From positions 1,165,695-1,229,694 of the forward strand of contig MNCI01017476.1 of assembly GCA_015680685.1 (NCBI GenBank): a DNA stretch of 64,000 bases, in the 5' to 3' direction. Shown one piece after another: positions 45,001 through 57,239 of the stretch (positions within the stretch are counted from its first letter, which is position 1; every line of letters starts with the position of its first letter). This DNA is from Gnetum montanum (taxonomy: Eukaryota; Streptophyta; Gnetopsida; Gnetales; Gnetaceae). The translations under genes and the position numbers were made by a program. The notes under the pieces are model-generated. The model was not told the DNA's origin. It searched no databases and saw nothing but the letters and a program-made list of their open reading frames with translations.

Positions 45001-45644
45001 GTAGAAGCCCATTTTGATTCTTTTCCGAAGAAATTACAAACGAAAGCAAGCAAAAACAAAAACCACGAACATAAAGCAAACTAAAAGTAGAAACGAAATA
45101 TAATTCCGCATACCCAACGCCTGGAACGAAGGAGTAAGACATGCAGACCAAGTAATACCACTCTGTATCTGAAAGGTCCTCTGGGGACAAGGCAGCGCAG
45201 GGTCTGCGTGCCTGGGGCTGTGAATCTCTTGTTGCCAGCGACTCGTAAAGCTCTCTCAATTGGGTAGTCCTTTGAAGACACAGCTCCTCCCCGCTCATCT
45301 CAATGGGCTGCACCGTCTTCCTTGTCTTAATGTCCCCATTGTAATATCCATCCGCCCACTCCAAGACCCTGCAACCAACACTCGAGAAAAAACATACAAA
45401 ACTTTCATATACACATACTCAGATGCTGCATAAAAGTGAAAGATACACGTAATACATATGTTGTATGGTAGAGCGCAAAACAGCAGGGAAAAAAAGATCA
45501 TAGAACACTGCGAATAATATACCCCTGTTGAATGGAGAGCTCCCAGAAGATTGAATAAGTCCAGCGGATGCTTTGAACCAGAGCCTCCAGCTGCTGCTGA
45601 CAGGGCTTCCCGCGGCCAGTCCTTGAGCCTCCTATTTGGTCCAT
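42083..45644 (-). CDS. bHLH-MYC-type transcription regulator, subgroup IIIf (GL3/EGL3/TT8/R-like)
   Basis: Exons, minus strand: 45644-45523, 45368-45114, 44325-44229, 44106-44092, 43999-43943, 43717-42836, 42721-42341, 42178-42083 (1905 nt, 634 residues). All introns are GT-AG and all phases agree. Start is ATG 45644 (MDQIGG); an in-frame TAA lies upstream. Residues 16-190 are a bHLH-MYC_N domain, which in this family binds R2R3-MYB partners: S-I-R-W-T-Y-S-I-F-W, G-Y-Y-N-G-D-I-K-T-R-K-T, L-R-E-L-Y-E-S-L, L-S-P-E-D-L, T-E-W-Y-Y-L-V-C-M-S, S-K-V-F-S-R-S-L-L-A-K and T-V-V-C-F-P. Residues 200-330 are acidic. HLH at 458-500, ACT-like region at 553-634. Family members act in the nucleus in MYB-bHLH-WD40 complexes on flavonoid and epidermal genes. 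Odd: the basic region is degenerate, so DNA binding is doubtful. No in-frame stops; assignment to GL3 versus TT8 is open. Confidence 0.9.
42840..42935 (-). other. Degenerate basic region and helix 1 of the bHLH protein
   Basis: Residues 445-476. The usual basic region of this subgroup (N-H-V-L-A-E-R-R-R-R-E-K-L-N-E) is here N-P-A-E-N-G-V-L-L-A-D-H-V-D-K-L-H-E. The Ala-Glu is kept but the Arg cluster is gone, and about five extra residues are present. Helix 1 after it (K-F-V-V-L-H-S-L-V-P-F) is normal. In the next frame the DNA reads R-E-R-R, which suggests a small deletion balanced by a small insertion. Confidence 0.8.
44092..44106 (-). other. 15-nt micro-exon (exon 4) of the bHLH gene
   Basis: The minus strand reads CCTGTAG, AGTGCGTCGATTCAG, GTACCG: an acceptor, five codons (S-A-S-I-Q) and a donor. 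Family members have S-A-x-[IV]-[QK] at exactly this point between S-R-S-L-L-A-K and T-V-V-C-F-P. Without it exons 3 and 5 still join in frame but lose these five residues. Confidence 0.85.
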
Positions 45645-46330
45645 TTTGAGGCCCAAAGCAAGCAAAAGACACAGACACCCGCCTCTTTAGAATCTCCGCT
45701 ACGGTGTCCAGTCCACTCACGCGTTCAAATGGCTTGCTCATCAATTGGCTCTCTAACTTCCACGACCTCAGCTGCCGCCATTACCAGACAAGAAGAAGAC
45801 CAAAGAGCCGGAAACCAATCGGTAACAACAGACAAGTAGATGCAGAAAGAGTCACGAGTTAAGAAGAGAGACAAACATACCGAAGCGAGACAGAGAGAGA
45901 GAGACAGAAAGAGAGACGCGCTACTATATCACGCTTATCACACGCAGATGAGAGAGCTAAGGCACAAGGACGGAGAGAAACGGACAGAGGCGGTGAGAAA
46001 TATGAGAGACAGACGACGGTGAAAGATCACAGCAGCGTTACGGAATGGAGTAGCAGGGAAGAGGAGGGGCTGAAGCAAGCAAGCCAAAGCCAAAGCCAAA
46101 GCCCCACCGCGGAGAGAAGAGTGGCGAGCCAAGACGCGACACTTTGTTGGCGATTCCTCTGCTCTGGAGCGGCGATGAGTTGTAAATGGAAAGCACCGAT
46201 CGATCTCGACATCCGAGTCACTAACACACACCCTACCGACGGTCCCGCATCTTAATACTTCGATTACGATTCTCTTTTCCCTCATCTTCTTCTTCTTCTT
46301 CTTCTTCCTTCTCGCGTTCCAATGTCTTCC
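45645..46330 (-). promoter_or_regulatory. 5' flank of the bHLH gene, CT-rich leader region
   Basis: On the minus strand this is CT-rich (a GA run on the plus strand at 45890-45917) and has a GAA run (CTT on the plus strand, 46285-46310). Such CT-rich tracts are common in plant 5' UTRs. I found no convincing TATA box next to the start. Open frames here on both strands are compositional. Confidence 0.4.
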
Positions 46331-47280
46331 AACCTCATTCCTCTCTCGGTCGGCTAACACCGGCTCTCCTGGTCCGGGTTCGAGTTCCAGTACGGGCAAC
46401 AACTTAGGAGGGGCCCTGGCCCTGCTCCTGCTCCTGCTGCCGCTGCCCTTGCCCTTACACCTACGCCTGCGTCGCCGGAAACGTGATCGAGCTCTGCTGG
46501 CCCCCACGCAGACAGACACAGACGTAAACCCACGAAAATAAAGCATCCCAGTAATTATTATAATGATGGTAATAATACATTTTTATGTGTGCGTGTTGTG
46601 CAGTAGTCCCCAATTGCCAGAGCATGGAACATGGTCAAGCACGTCATGAGGCAGTTGAATTGCGCTCAGGCTTTCATCGAATGAGCGAATGTTTGACCGG
46701 CCGGCGGGGCGGCTGCTGCGCCCTACCTTATCACCATCACTCTATGACTAGCAGTGCTAATGCACTCGTCTTTTTCATGGCTTCCCACGTCCGTCCCGAA
46801 ATCATTGCAATGCGAAATATGCTGCCGCCGTGGTTGTTTTGATGGTATTACATGGAGAAGAAGAGGAGGGGGAGGAGTAACCATCATCGTATTTATTCGT
46901 ATCCATGCACATGTACACACGCTATTTGTCTGTCCGCTGCTTGGACTCTACATACGCTCCAAAACAGTTCAACCGCGGCCTTTTCTTTTGATTTTAATTT
47001 GCGCCATTTTGCATGGGGCCATCCAGCCGTGCGTTTAATAATGGTATTGTATGATAAAGGTAAAGGGGGTATGGATTCCAACGAAGCGTGGGGAGGATAA
47101 AATGAATGTGGTTATCCACGTGAACGCAAGTACACGTCCCGTGTCCATTGCCATGTCATTGACGTTGCCGGCGACAAAGAACCCTGCTCCTCATCTGAGT
47201 CTAGCGACTTTACAAGCACAGGCAGCATTTATGTCTCGTATGTCCTACACCTTACATTTCCATGCAGTGTATTTTTGAAA
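46331..47280. other. Low-copy sequence upstream of the bHLH gene
   Basis: GC-richer than the surroundings, with no retroelement similarity. Several short open frames on both strands, none recognised. Includes Gly/Pro-type codon repeats (CTGCTC run at 46420-46445). It may be promoter and upstream sequence of the bHLH gene. Confidence 0.4.
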
Positions 47281-48009
47281 TATGAATAAATCCCGTTACC
47301 TACGGTTCTTTTTAACTCCGGTCTCATGGTTTAAAATGATTTAATCTCAGGGAAACATCTTTGCTTTAATCCCTGTGCTTCATTGCTTTTAAGCAAACTA
47401 CAGGTACGAGGTGCACAAATCATGTGTCATGTGAGTTTTGTTGGGATGTTGATTCAACCCCGCAGCCTTCACATTCAAGTTTCAACAACTACCAAAGCCT
47501 TTTCTGTAGTTTTTTTTCCACCAAGTTACGCGTTTTTGCGTGATTTAATACTAAACTTGCTAAACTTGTTCCTATGAACACTCTTGGTACTTTTATCAAT
47601 TCCTTTAACTAATAGTCAGCCATGATGGTATCAAATAAAGAAAAAAGGCAAAGGCAAATGCTAATGCTTTAATAATCAATGGAATATGCTTTTTCATGTA
47701 ATTATAATAAGTTATTTTAAAACAATTTACAAATACAAATTTCAATAATCACATGTTGCTTGAGTACTTTTAGGAGTGTTCTTTTGAAGGACCATAAGTT
47801 TTCCTTTGTATTTTTCTTAATTTTTTTATATGTCAAATCAATTACCTACCTTGACTTGTTGGTCATAATGCCATTAGATAAAGGTAAGAATGACAATCCC
47901 ATTGGCCATTGAATAAAGGTAATGATGATAATTTGATTGAATAAAGTTATAATCATGATGATCCATTTGAATAAAGTTGCAACAATAAAGATTTAATGAC
48001 CAATCTTTT

Positions 48010-48240
48010 TCAAATAACTTTAAGTGTTTTCCAAAATCATGAAATGAAGCTTATTACGTTTGAAAAGCCATAGCATCCATTGGAGAAATATTACATTTTC
48101 ATGAGAAATAAATATAGACTCTACAAATTGACCAAGCACCAATGGGGGCATCCAAGACAAATCATGCACATAAGAAGTTGATGCATTGCATTTTACAAAG
48201 AAGTTGTAATGGTAGGAATGAGGGTAGGAAGGCTTTACAC
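48010..48240. repeat. Dispersed unclassified repeat, copy 2
   Basis: Diverged partner of 25130-25400 (see there). Confidence 0.5.
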
Positions 48241-48379
48241 ACAATGAAGAACAAATTTATAAATCATAATATTTTGACTTAAGAAATTCAGAAGGGTCTA
48301 TTTCAAACAATTGTATAACATATACTACTCTATGAATGTGTAGTTTAAGTCTAAGCATTGTTCAAGAATTCAATTATGG

Positions 48380-48497
48380 GTGTTGGAATCATGAAATAAT
48401 TGTAATTTAAGTACACCCCAAATTATATAGTTCAATTAGAACTTTATAACGTGGCATTGCTCACTAGAATTGAACCCATGACTTGGAGCTCTCAAAT
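48380..48497 (-). mobile_element. Short tRNA-derived SINE
   Basis: 118 bp between perfect 17-bp direct repeats CAAGAATTCAATTATGG (48363-48379 and 48498-48514). On the minus strand it carries the B-box-like GGGTTCAATTCT followed by AGTGAGCAATGCC. A full A-box is not seen, so it may be 5'-truncated. Same family as 20004-20146. Confidence 0.75.
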
Positions 48498-49598
48498 CAA
48501 GAATTCAATTATGGTTGGATAAATTCAAGGATAAAACACAAGTTTCATATGCAATTCTTTTATTAAATACAAATATGTTATCATTAGAAGCTCAACCAAT
48601 GTATCAATTCTTAACATTCTATCATCATCATGCTAGCCTTATCTCAATAAATGAGTTGAGTCAACTAAGATTCTTAGAATTTTATCTAAACAATAAACAT
48701 AACAATAAGATTCTAGGATAAATCATTCAAAAACCTTAACAATAAGGATGATATTATGAAGAAAAAATACAACTAAAAAATAGGTTATTAAAATTAAATC
48801 CAATAATGAAATTAAAAAAAGCTTGATAATTTTCTAAAGTAAAGGCTTTGGAGAAATGGCAAAGTGCAAAATGATATGAAGCTTCAATTTTATTGAAAAA
48901 AAATATCAAATGTGACATATATGATGAAGTGTAATATTTGTGTATAGCTATTCTCCATATTCATAGAAAAACTAATTAGCACAACAAGAATGGTATTGCA
49001 TCATATGAAACTAGATAAAAAAATGATTGCATTCTAACAAAAGATGATGAGACTATATGAAATCATAAAAATTCTTATTAATGTTCTTGAAAAATAATTA
49101 ACAAAAAAGAAATGTATGAATAATGAAATAATCATAGTTATTGTAGCATTAGTTAGATTTCAATAAGCAAGATGCTTTTCAATAAATAGTCCATGATGTA
49201 TGAACTATAATAACATCTCTTTTTATGATTGAGTGGAAATTCCAAAAGAGCTATATACTAGGTATAACAATGATTTTATTTCAAGGTCAATTATTAATAT
49301 GTATCTAAATGTTAGATGTATTAACTACAATAAGTAAGATATTACTTAGAGTATGTATCTTGTGGTTTTACAAGTCATATGTTTAATTCTAAGGGAGTAT
49401 GTGGAGGCATGGTAAACTAACATGTTTAAGCTATGATGTTAACTAAATAAGCAACTATAAAAAATCATTGTCAAATCCCTTGCCTACCTTTATAAGTTAG
49501 CCTTTACTATTAGATAAAGACATCATGATGTATTGTCTACAATTTATCTTCCATATGTCTTTTGAATATTCAAATGAGTAAGAAGACTACCATCTTAC

Positions 49599-50514
49599 TG
49601 ATGAGTTGCGTTCAGTTGGTTGTGTTAACGAGGCCTTCTTGACTCAGCCTCATCGACTAGGCCTCATCAATGAGGCCTAGTCGACGCATCTTACCATGCG
49701 TCAACAAAGCCCCATCAACGCAATGTTGATATTTGGTTATAAATACACGCTTGCAATTGCATTTATGGAAATTAGAGATTGTAGTTGCAGCAGAGCTCTT
49801 GCAATTTTTCCATTTGAAAGTTAGAATTCTTTCCCCGAGTGCCTGTAGTAGGAGTCATTAAGTGTACAGATCTTTATTCAATCATTGTTGTACCTGAGCA
49901 CAACAGTGTGTGCGGTAATAAAGATGATCTTTCTGATAAACCTTGCAACATTTTGGATAGATTAGCTATTTCAATTATTCATTCAATGTGTGTAATTATT
50001 TATTAAATGTTTTCCAGTTATTACATTAATGAAGCAATTAAGCTAGATAAATTACACACATAAGTACAACTGCTTTGAGCATAACATGTATTTGCTTGGT
50101 AACCCCAGCAACGTTATTGCTTAGTACGCCCAATAGTGTAGCGCTTGGTCACCTAACAATGGATATGTGGGTTCAAGACATGTACGGAAAATGGGATTGG
50201 ATGCTCATGTTAGGATTAGTTAATACTAGTTACTTAGTTAATTTAGATTAGTTAATCAAATTTCTTTTATCTACATTTTGAGCACCAAACTATAAAACAA
50301 AAAATGATAAAAATCAGATGCCTCAGTTATACTTAACTATACCAACAAACGTCACAAGTGTAATTGGGAAGAGAACAATTAACCTTAAGGCTAGATTCAC
50401 TTCCTAAAGAACTAGTGCACTAGAAATGATAAAGTCCATGGAATTCAATCGAATCGTGCATGAATGCTTTGTGATTCGTATGGTTGGGCGTAGGGGGTAC
50501 CTTGCCGCTCACCA
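49599..50514 (+). repeat. 5' LTR of element F
   Basis: 916 bp, TGATGAGTTG...GCTCACCA. TATA box TATAAATA at 49738-49745. U3 has a perfect 15-bp inverted repeat (49653-49667 and 49670-49684) with a CA spacer. GATATC palindromes are absent. Confidence 0.88.
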
Positions 50515-50515
50515 T

Positions 50516-50534
50516 TGGCATTGTTGCCAAGGAC
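50516..50534 (+). other. Primer-binding site of element F
   Basis: TGGCATTGTTGCCAAGGAC, a mutated tRNA-Asp-type site (C-to-T and G-to-A changes versus A and G). Confidence 0.8.
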
Positions 50535-50669
50535 TTTGTTTATGGAATGTGCACTATTTAGGTCTAAGTAAATACCATTAATATCATTGTATGAACCTAA
50601 AGGTTAATATCATTTCCACTATACATAGAATTATAAAAGCACATTGATAATTTTACTTTGTTTTGCAAA

Positions 50670-53140
50670 ATGTCTTCTTCTCGCAAGCACGAAGATACCA
50701 AACCATTGGTCCCACAAGAATGCAAGATGATATACACTCATCCAAATGAGTTTGTGCCAAACTTCACCTTCATCCTACATTAGGATGAATAACTGCAATG
50801 GTGCGATATGAAGGGCAACATCGTCTTGCCCCCTGATTGATTTGTGCCCAAGATGCTATTCGAAATCCTTAAGAAGTTGGGCATAGCAAATCTTCATGAA
50901 GAATATGTTTGAATGGATATGAAACTCAAAACTATTGTCCCACTGAAACATAATGCAAACAAGATCAATGTTAGGAGAAACTCCATGAAGCTACAAATGG
51001 GAAACATTACACAAATCCCTTGTTTCTACTAAATCAAGATGACATTGAGGATCCTTCTACTGAAGGTTCTCAACATGAATATTCTCCACCCCCTAATATT
51101 GGTGACAAGGGTGTGAACTTGAACCTACGATCCACTATGCATAAACTAGGTTAAGGAAAAAGTGGTAGCCAAGGTAGGGACTCATGCAAGCATCACAATA
51201 GCAAGGGATCTAAGGATGGTGATCGTAATAAGTTTAAGAGTGATGGTGGACACCACGGTGGTGGTGGTGGTCCACCTTCCTCTTCATCCTCTTCATCTAA
51301 TTGCTAACATTCTTCTTCATTTGATGGTTCTCATGGAAGCCACCATCAAAACAACCATGATGAAGGTGATTAGTGAGATAAAAATGATTGTGAAGGCCAC
51401 CAAAATCGAAGGGATGGCTAAAACCATCATTAGCATCATTGAGTAGTGATGATGATGAACATCCATTGGTGACTTAAAGCATGCTCAACATTATAGAGGT
51501 AGTGAAAATCCCAACCAGACATATAAGGGAGAGTCAGATCAAGTGCTTAGACATGAATAATATCCAAAGATTTGAGGGGGGATACAACTCTGATATGCAA
51601 ACACATCTACAAGCTTTTCATGATGCTTGTGCCTTACAGAACATAGAGAATGAGAGGTAGAAGCTTAAGATTTTCCCAAGGACACTCTTCAAAGAAGCTG
51701 AAAGTTGGTATTGGTCCTTAGAGCTGGAATCTATCCACAAATGGAGTACCATGCTAGAGATATTTAATGACAAATATCAAACATACTCCATAATGTCTAA
51801 TTTGAGAAGGCAAATCTAAGGCTAGAAACAGGGAGCACATGAACCCTTGGATGCCATCATGGGCGAATACTATTCACTCCTATACTAATGCCCTAGCCAT
51901 GGTTATTCTTAGAGGAAAAAACTTCGCCACATCATAGATGGGCTTAGAGCAGAAACTAGAAGAACCCTTGGGGTGCATGCCCAAGGAAGATTATCTGAAT
52001 TAAGAGCTGATTTGATCTAGAGGCTAATTGAGTAGGTACCAAAAGAGGAAGGTGAGCTATGAAAAAGGAAAATTGCTGAAGAGTATAATAGGGATCCTTC
52101 CATCAGAAAATGAGAGGTCTAATTTTGTAACAACGAGGAGTCACCACTTAATGAAGTGGTGAACAAAAAGACTTTGCCCATCCAAAAATCTGTTTCTGAT
52201 ATTTCAAATAAGGTTCACAAGTTATGGAACTCTTTGGATGAAAAATTTCAAACTGCTTTGAAGATTGCTAAAGAATCCAAAAAATAAAATAGTGATCATA
52301 ATTGGAGGAGGTGAAAAGAAGCTAAACGTGGCTACTAAAGAGATAAGGGAAAAGATGCTATAGTAAAGGAAGTTGTGGAGTCTGACTTTGATGATGGAAC
52401 TGAATCTGACATTTACCAATATGAACATTCAAAGGAATGTTGCCTTGTAGTGTCACACTTTCAAGAGTCTAGAGTGTACACATTGAATCCTTACCTAGCA
52501 TGTAGGCAAGCTCCAAGATGATTTCCTTATCCTCAAGGCAGTCCAAGACAGTTCCACTAGCGACAACAAGCCTACTACCCAAGTGGAACTCCTCCACAAC
52601 CTTATGAACAATACCAATAGTGGTACCAACCACAAGCGTGGGGAATGCCACCACCAAGGCAATAGTAGCCTTATAAACAACCAAATCCATACAGGTACTA
52701 TGCTTAGCAACCCATCTCCCTTAGAAGTTCTGCAAGTCATACATCATTCCAACATCACTATTACCCTCCAGAGTACCACTAAACACATTCACTATCTACT
52801 CGAGGGGAAAATCCATATCCATATCCATACCATCCTCCACATCTCTTTACACATACACCTTCACCTTCAACCTAGTTACCTCTTGCTCCATCCATCCAGG
52901 GTGAGATTCCTCCATAGCCGCAACAACGAAATACTATGAGGGTTGTACACTCATAACCATTTTTTTAGCTAAGTTGTCTGGATAATTGATCACGAAAAGG
53001 ATCCTTCTTTGAACCCAACAGTCCTCTCCAACCCTCACAACCTACTTCAGCTTATTGCCCTGTGTCTCCAGCACCCTCATCCTCTACATCAAATACCTTC
53101 AAGTGCCCTTCAAACTAAGTGCTACCTAGGATTCACATTA
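50670..53140 (+). pseudogene. gag of element F (degenerate)
   Basis: Start ATG 50670 (MSSSRKHED...), the counterpart of 60608 in G. An early conserved segment Y-T-H-P-[ND]-E-[FY] is followed by P-N-F-[ST]-F-I-L-H. The capsid-like domain is at 51560-52070 (F-P-R-T-L-F-K-E-A-E-S-W-Y, then W-S-T-M-L-E-I-F). A knuckle vestige Y-E-H-S-K-E-C-C lies near 52425. The tail (52500-53100) is Pro/Gln/Tyr-rich. Many stops. Confidence 0.8.
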
Positions 53141-53149
53141 TAATGTATA

Positions 53150-53660
53150 CCCATGCTATTTCTGATTAGATTAAGGTTGGAAATCTTCTTATAAAAAGAT
53201 CTGATCTAGGAAGTCTACTCATTTATCTATAGATTGCTGGACATGAGTCATGCAAAGGTCTACTTGACTCTAGTTCTGGAGTTAATCTCATCTCCCATGA
53301 CATGTATAAGGCCTAGAACTTATCACCTCTTAAGAAGAGCAACATCCATCTAGAATTAGTAGATTAGTCAATTACTATCTCTTTTGGCTTAGTCAAGAAC
53401 AATGTGATCATAGTTTATGGGTGGTCTTATCCTACTAATTTTCTGGTAATCAAGGTGGAAAATCGCAAAAATGACTTGCCCATCATCATGGGAAGAGCTT
53501 GGTTAAGCACGATTGATGCAAGAATGGGTATAAGGGACCTATCTTTAGAAATATCTAAGGAAAATGAGCTAGGAAAAAGTGACAAGAAGCATATTCCATG
53601 CATTACGTATAGTGATAATGGGTGCAATCGTATGCAAAAGATTTAGTCAGTCAGGGGTAC
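53150..53660 (+). pseudogene. Protease region of element F
   Basis: The active-site region reads L-L-D-S-S-S-G-V-N-L-I-S near 53255-53290; D-L-G-[AS]-x-V-N-L is the usual Athila-type form. From 53404 Y-G-W-S-Y-P-T-N-F-L-V-I-K-V and P-I-I-M-G-R-A-W-L-S-T-I-D-A are open. 53661-54060 is the PR-RT linker, open at 53785-54018 with an F-L-K-N-G-K-L segment. Confidence 0.75.
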
Positions 53661-54060
53661 ACACATTAAAGCACGCAATCAGTGTTCATAAGAAATTAAT
53701 ATTCAAAGGTGTTTGTACATAGTAGCCACAAAGTAGGAGGGCACCTAGTGGCTAATAGCTAATTTAGATAGTAGTACAATATGCATGGAGCCAATTGAGA
53801 GCCTAACATGTGCATATGTTGAAGGCATGGATAAAATTGAACAAGTTCATTTCCAACTCTTTAATGAAGATGATGATACCTATTGGGGAGAGTTGGAAAT
53901 CCTTGATCACTTCAAGCAGGAGCCCTTAGAGCCAAACAATTTACTAGCTGGTATAGAGTATACATTTTTAAAGAATGGTAAACTGGTCATAATTAATGCC
54001 AAACTTACTCCTGAATAAAAAGAAAAGTTGTTGAAAGTGGTGAACAAATGGTCAACAACT

Positions 54061-54990
54061 TTTGCTTGGTCATAACCAGAGCTAACAGGAATTGATCCAA
54101 GGATATGCTAGCATCACATCTACACCGATTTGGCCATGAAGCCTAGAAGGTAGCCATAGAGATGGCTGAATCCCAAATTAAAGCAAATCGTCAAGGAGGA
54201 AATAGAGCAACTTCTCAAGGCAGGGTTCATCTATCCCATCACTGATAGTGAGTGGGTTAAACCACTTGTAATTGTACCAAAGAAGGGAGGCAAATGGTAG
54301 GTTTGCATTGGCTTTATGTTGTTAAATATGACAATGTTTAAGGATCACTTCCCTTTGTCGTTTGTAGATCAAGTGTTAGACACCATATCTGGGCATTGTT
54401 ATTATAGCTTCTTGGATGATTATAGTGGCTATAATCAAATCCAAATTGCACTTAAAGATTAGGCCAAGACAACATTCACAAGTCCTTGGGGGACTTTTGC
54501 ATATTGTAAGATGCCATTTGGTTTGTGTAATGCCCCTACAACCTTTCAACGCTTGGTCCTTAGTATCTTTCAACAACAGATTGGTAGTGGTGTTAAAGTC
54601 TTCACGGATGACTTTTCCACCTATGGAGCTACCTTTGAGAAAGCTTTGGACCAACTTAAGCAAGTATTGAAGAGATGTGTAGAGACAAACCTACAACTCA
54701 ATTAGCAAATAAGCCATCTCATGGTCCAAGAAAGCATTGTGCTAGGGCACTGAATTTCGTAAAAAGGGATTGAGGTAGACCTAGAAAAAATAAGAGTCAT
54801 CCAAGGAATAACATGCAAACCAGAGACCATTAAAGATGTTTGGTCATTCCTTGGACACATTAGCTACTACTGATGATTTATAGAGAATTTCTCTAAGATT
54901 GCAAAGTCATTGGTAGAGCTTATAAAGAAAGATGCACCTTTCATCTGGACCAAGGAATGTGAGCATGCATTCTAATGATTAAAGAAGAAA
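54061..54990 (+). pseudogene. Reverse transcriptase of element F
   Basis: Typical Ty3/gypsy order: L-N-P-K-L-K-Q-I-V-K-E-E-I (54170), G-F-I-Y-P-I-T-D-S-E-W-V (54225), V-P-K-K-G-G-K-W (54280), Y-S-F-L-D-D-Y-S-G-Y-N-Q-I (54400), M-P-F-G-L-C-N-A-P-T-T-F-Q-R (54511) and the catalytic V-F-T-D-D-F-S-T-Y-G (54600). Residues of the active site are kept, but stops (for example near 54297 and 54460) interrupt it. Confidence 0.87.
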
Positions 54991-55400
54991 CTCTTAGAAA
55001 CACCAATCCTATGAGCACCAAACTGGTCCAGACCTTTTCATATCATGATAGATGCATCTGACTATGCTTTGGGAGCAATGCTCACGTAGATGGACAATAA
55101 GAAACATCCATACTACATTGACTGTGCCAGTTGAAACATTGTGGAAGCATAGTTAAAATTACAGTACCATGGAGAAAGAATTAATGGTAGTAGTGTACAC
55201 ACTAGAAAAGTTTAGGCACTATGTTCTTGGTTACAGAGTATTTGTGCATACAGATCATAGTGCAATCCTTTTCCTCATGAACAAGCTAACAGTGAGCCCT
55301 CATGTCATATGGTGGCTTGTGTTCTTCCAGGAATTTGACATCACTATGGTAGACTAAAAACGGATCAAGAATGTGATCGTTGATCACCTCTGTTGCTTAA
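54991..55400 (+). pseudogene. RNase H of element F
   Basis: F-H-I-M-I-D-A-S-D-Y-A-L-G-A-M-L at 55038-55085 holds the first catalytic Asp. E-K-E-L-M-V-V-V-Y-T-L-E-K-F-R-H (55172) holds the Glu, and H-T-D-H-S-A-I (55248) the next Asp. Single stops break the frame. Confidence 0.82.
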
Positions 55401-55649
55401 GATGGGATAATAAAGAAGAGGAGAGCCCACTCTCTAATCAGTTTCCAGACGAACTCCTCTTTACAAGAGCAATAAGTGAACAAACACCTGCAAAAGAAAC
55501 ATGGTATAATGACATCCTTAACCTTCTCATTGAGGAGATGCCATAGGACTTGGATTTTAGAAAAAAGCAATAATTTCTTCATTGGGTTAAATACTTCATG
55601 GAAATCAATAGACACCTTTACAAGGTGTGTGCCGACGAACTAATATACT

Positions 55650-56705
55650 AGTGTGTCCTTGACAAAGATCAACTACATGTTCTCCAAGATGCTCACGAAG
55701 GGCCTTGCAGAGGCTACCATGTAGGGAGACGCATGGCCATAAAAATCCTGATGGCAAGATACTATTGGCCTACAATCTTTAGGGATGTCCACTAATTTGT
55801 CAAGTCTTGTGAATGTTGTCAATGAGATGGAGGGATGATTTCTTGCATGGAAGATTCTCAACAATGGATTCAACCACTAGAACCTTTCGACGTATGGGGC
55901 ATTGACTTCATGGGTTCCATCACACCCATGTTCAATGGCAAGGCATATATTATAGTAGTAGTTGACTACTACATGAAATGGGTAAAAGAAATAGCTGTTA
56001 CTCATTGTACATCATCCATGAATACCAAATTTATACAACAAAATATTGTGAATAGGTTTGCCACATTCACTAATTTATGATAATGAAACTCATTTCAGAG
56101 GTGCCACCTTTAGAAAGTTAATGTAATGCTTAGGGGGTAGAACATAAATTAACAGCATGTTACCACCCCCAATCCAATAGTTAAGAAAAGGTAATAAATT
56201 GGAAGATCACAAAAATACTAACATGAACCATTAGCAAATATAGAAAGTATTGGAGTACAAAACTTAATGATGCTCTCTGGACTTATCATTCAACTTGGAA
56301 ACTTCCTATTGGCTATTCTCCCTACAAGTTAGTGTACGAGAAACTTCCAATGCTCTCGATTCAATCTAAGCTTCGTACACTCTCAACAACCTATGATTTA
56401 AATCTTGACCTAAGTCTAGCACAAAAAGAAAGATTGATAAACCTGAATGTGCTAGATGAAAATAGATTAGTGGCCCTATCCTTGAATGAGGTAAATAAAG
56501 CATTCAGCAAGCAACATCATAACCTTAGAATTAAGAAAGTAAAACTTCAACAGAAGATAAGGTTCTCTACTAGAACCCCACACATGTATCCCAAAAGAAA
56601 AAATTTCCAAACATTGTGTGAGGGAGCTTATATAATTGATCAAAACTTTCCCTCTGGGGCCATGTTGATCTACAAGCTTGAATTCCTGAATAAAAAGTAG
56701 TTGGT
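55650..56705 (+). pseudogene. Integrase of element F, first copy
   Basis: HHCC zinc-binding region at 55680-55820 (H-E-G-P-C-R-G-Y-H-V-G-R-R-M, then C-E-C-C-Q). The catalytic core begins D-V-W-G-I-D-F-M-G-S (55890-55920) and has V-V-D-Y-Y-M-K-W-V (55955). The second block, D-N-E-T-H-F-R-G (about 56080-56100), is frameshifted here. The C-terminal domain runs from 56281 to 56705. Confidence 0.83.
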
Positions 56706-57239
56706 CAACATCCAACAAGTTAAGCCTTTTCTAGAACCAAGACAAGCCAATACAACTACTACTTGAACAGATCACATTCTATTTTGTGAATCTCGTCCTT
56801 CCAACTCAGTCATGGGGGAGATGGCCATATGTGCTAATCATAAAATTGACTTCTTGATTTTTCTACCTTTTTTTCATGTTTATGATTTTTACAAATTATT
56901 TATTTTACAAATTCTTGATTTTTCAAGTTTTTCTAATTTTACACCATCTTTAGTACCTTTGAACTTTCTTGATTATTTTACACTTTCTTACATATTTTTC
57001 TTTGTTTTTTTATTTAGGTGTGAGATTTTCTCATTTTTGCTAATAAAAAATGCTTTATTGTCATAGGAAATAGTGCCACTCTTATTGTTTACTAATGATG
57101 GTTTGTGTTTAATGTGTGAAATTGTCGATGTCTAGTTTCTATTTTTGAATTCTAATGTTCGATGACTTTGACATGGTTTATTTTTCATGGAATAGGTAGT
57201 GAATCCATGTCATTCATCCATCCAAGGTGTGTGTAGATG

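Larger units (their letters stand above)
47281..49593. other. AT-rich intergenic region with old dispersed repeats
   Basis: No gene-like ORF. It contains a dispersed repeat (48010-48240) and a SINE (48380-48497). It borders element F at 49599; 49594-49598 (CTTAC) should be the left target duplication of F. Confidence 0.55.

Noticed and set aside
44728-45012. 94-codon minus-strand frame inside intron 2
   Set aside because: It falls between two well-defined exons, has no family similarity, and would break the domain.
45295-45744. 149-codon minus-strand frame over exon 1 as the true N-terminus
   Set aside because: It runs out of phase with S-I-R-W-T-Y-S-I-F-W, the conserved start of the domain. 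The frame from ATG 45644 fits and has an upstream stop.
45920-46546. 202-codon Arg/Ser/Leu-rich minus-strand frame upstream of the gene
   Set aside because: Composed of CT/GA and CTT repeats; looks compositional, with no domain.
51162-51446. 94-codon Val/Ile/Met-rich frame as a separate gene
   Set aside because: It is an out-of-frame reading of the His/Ser-rich part of F gag (compare 61140-61290 in G).
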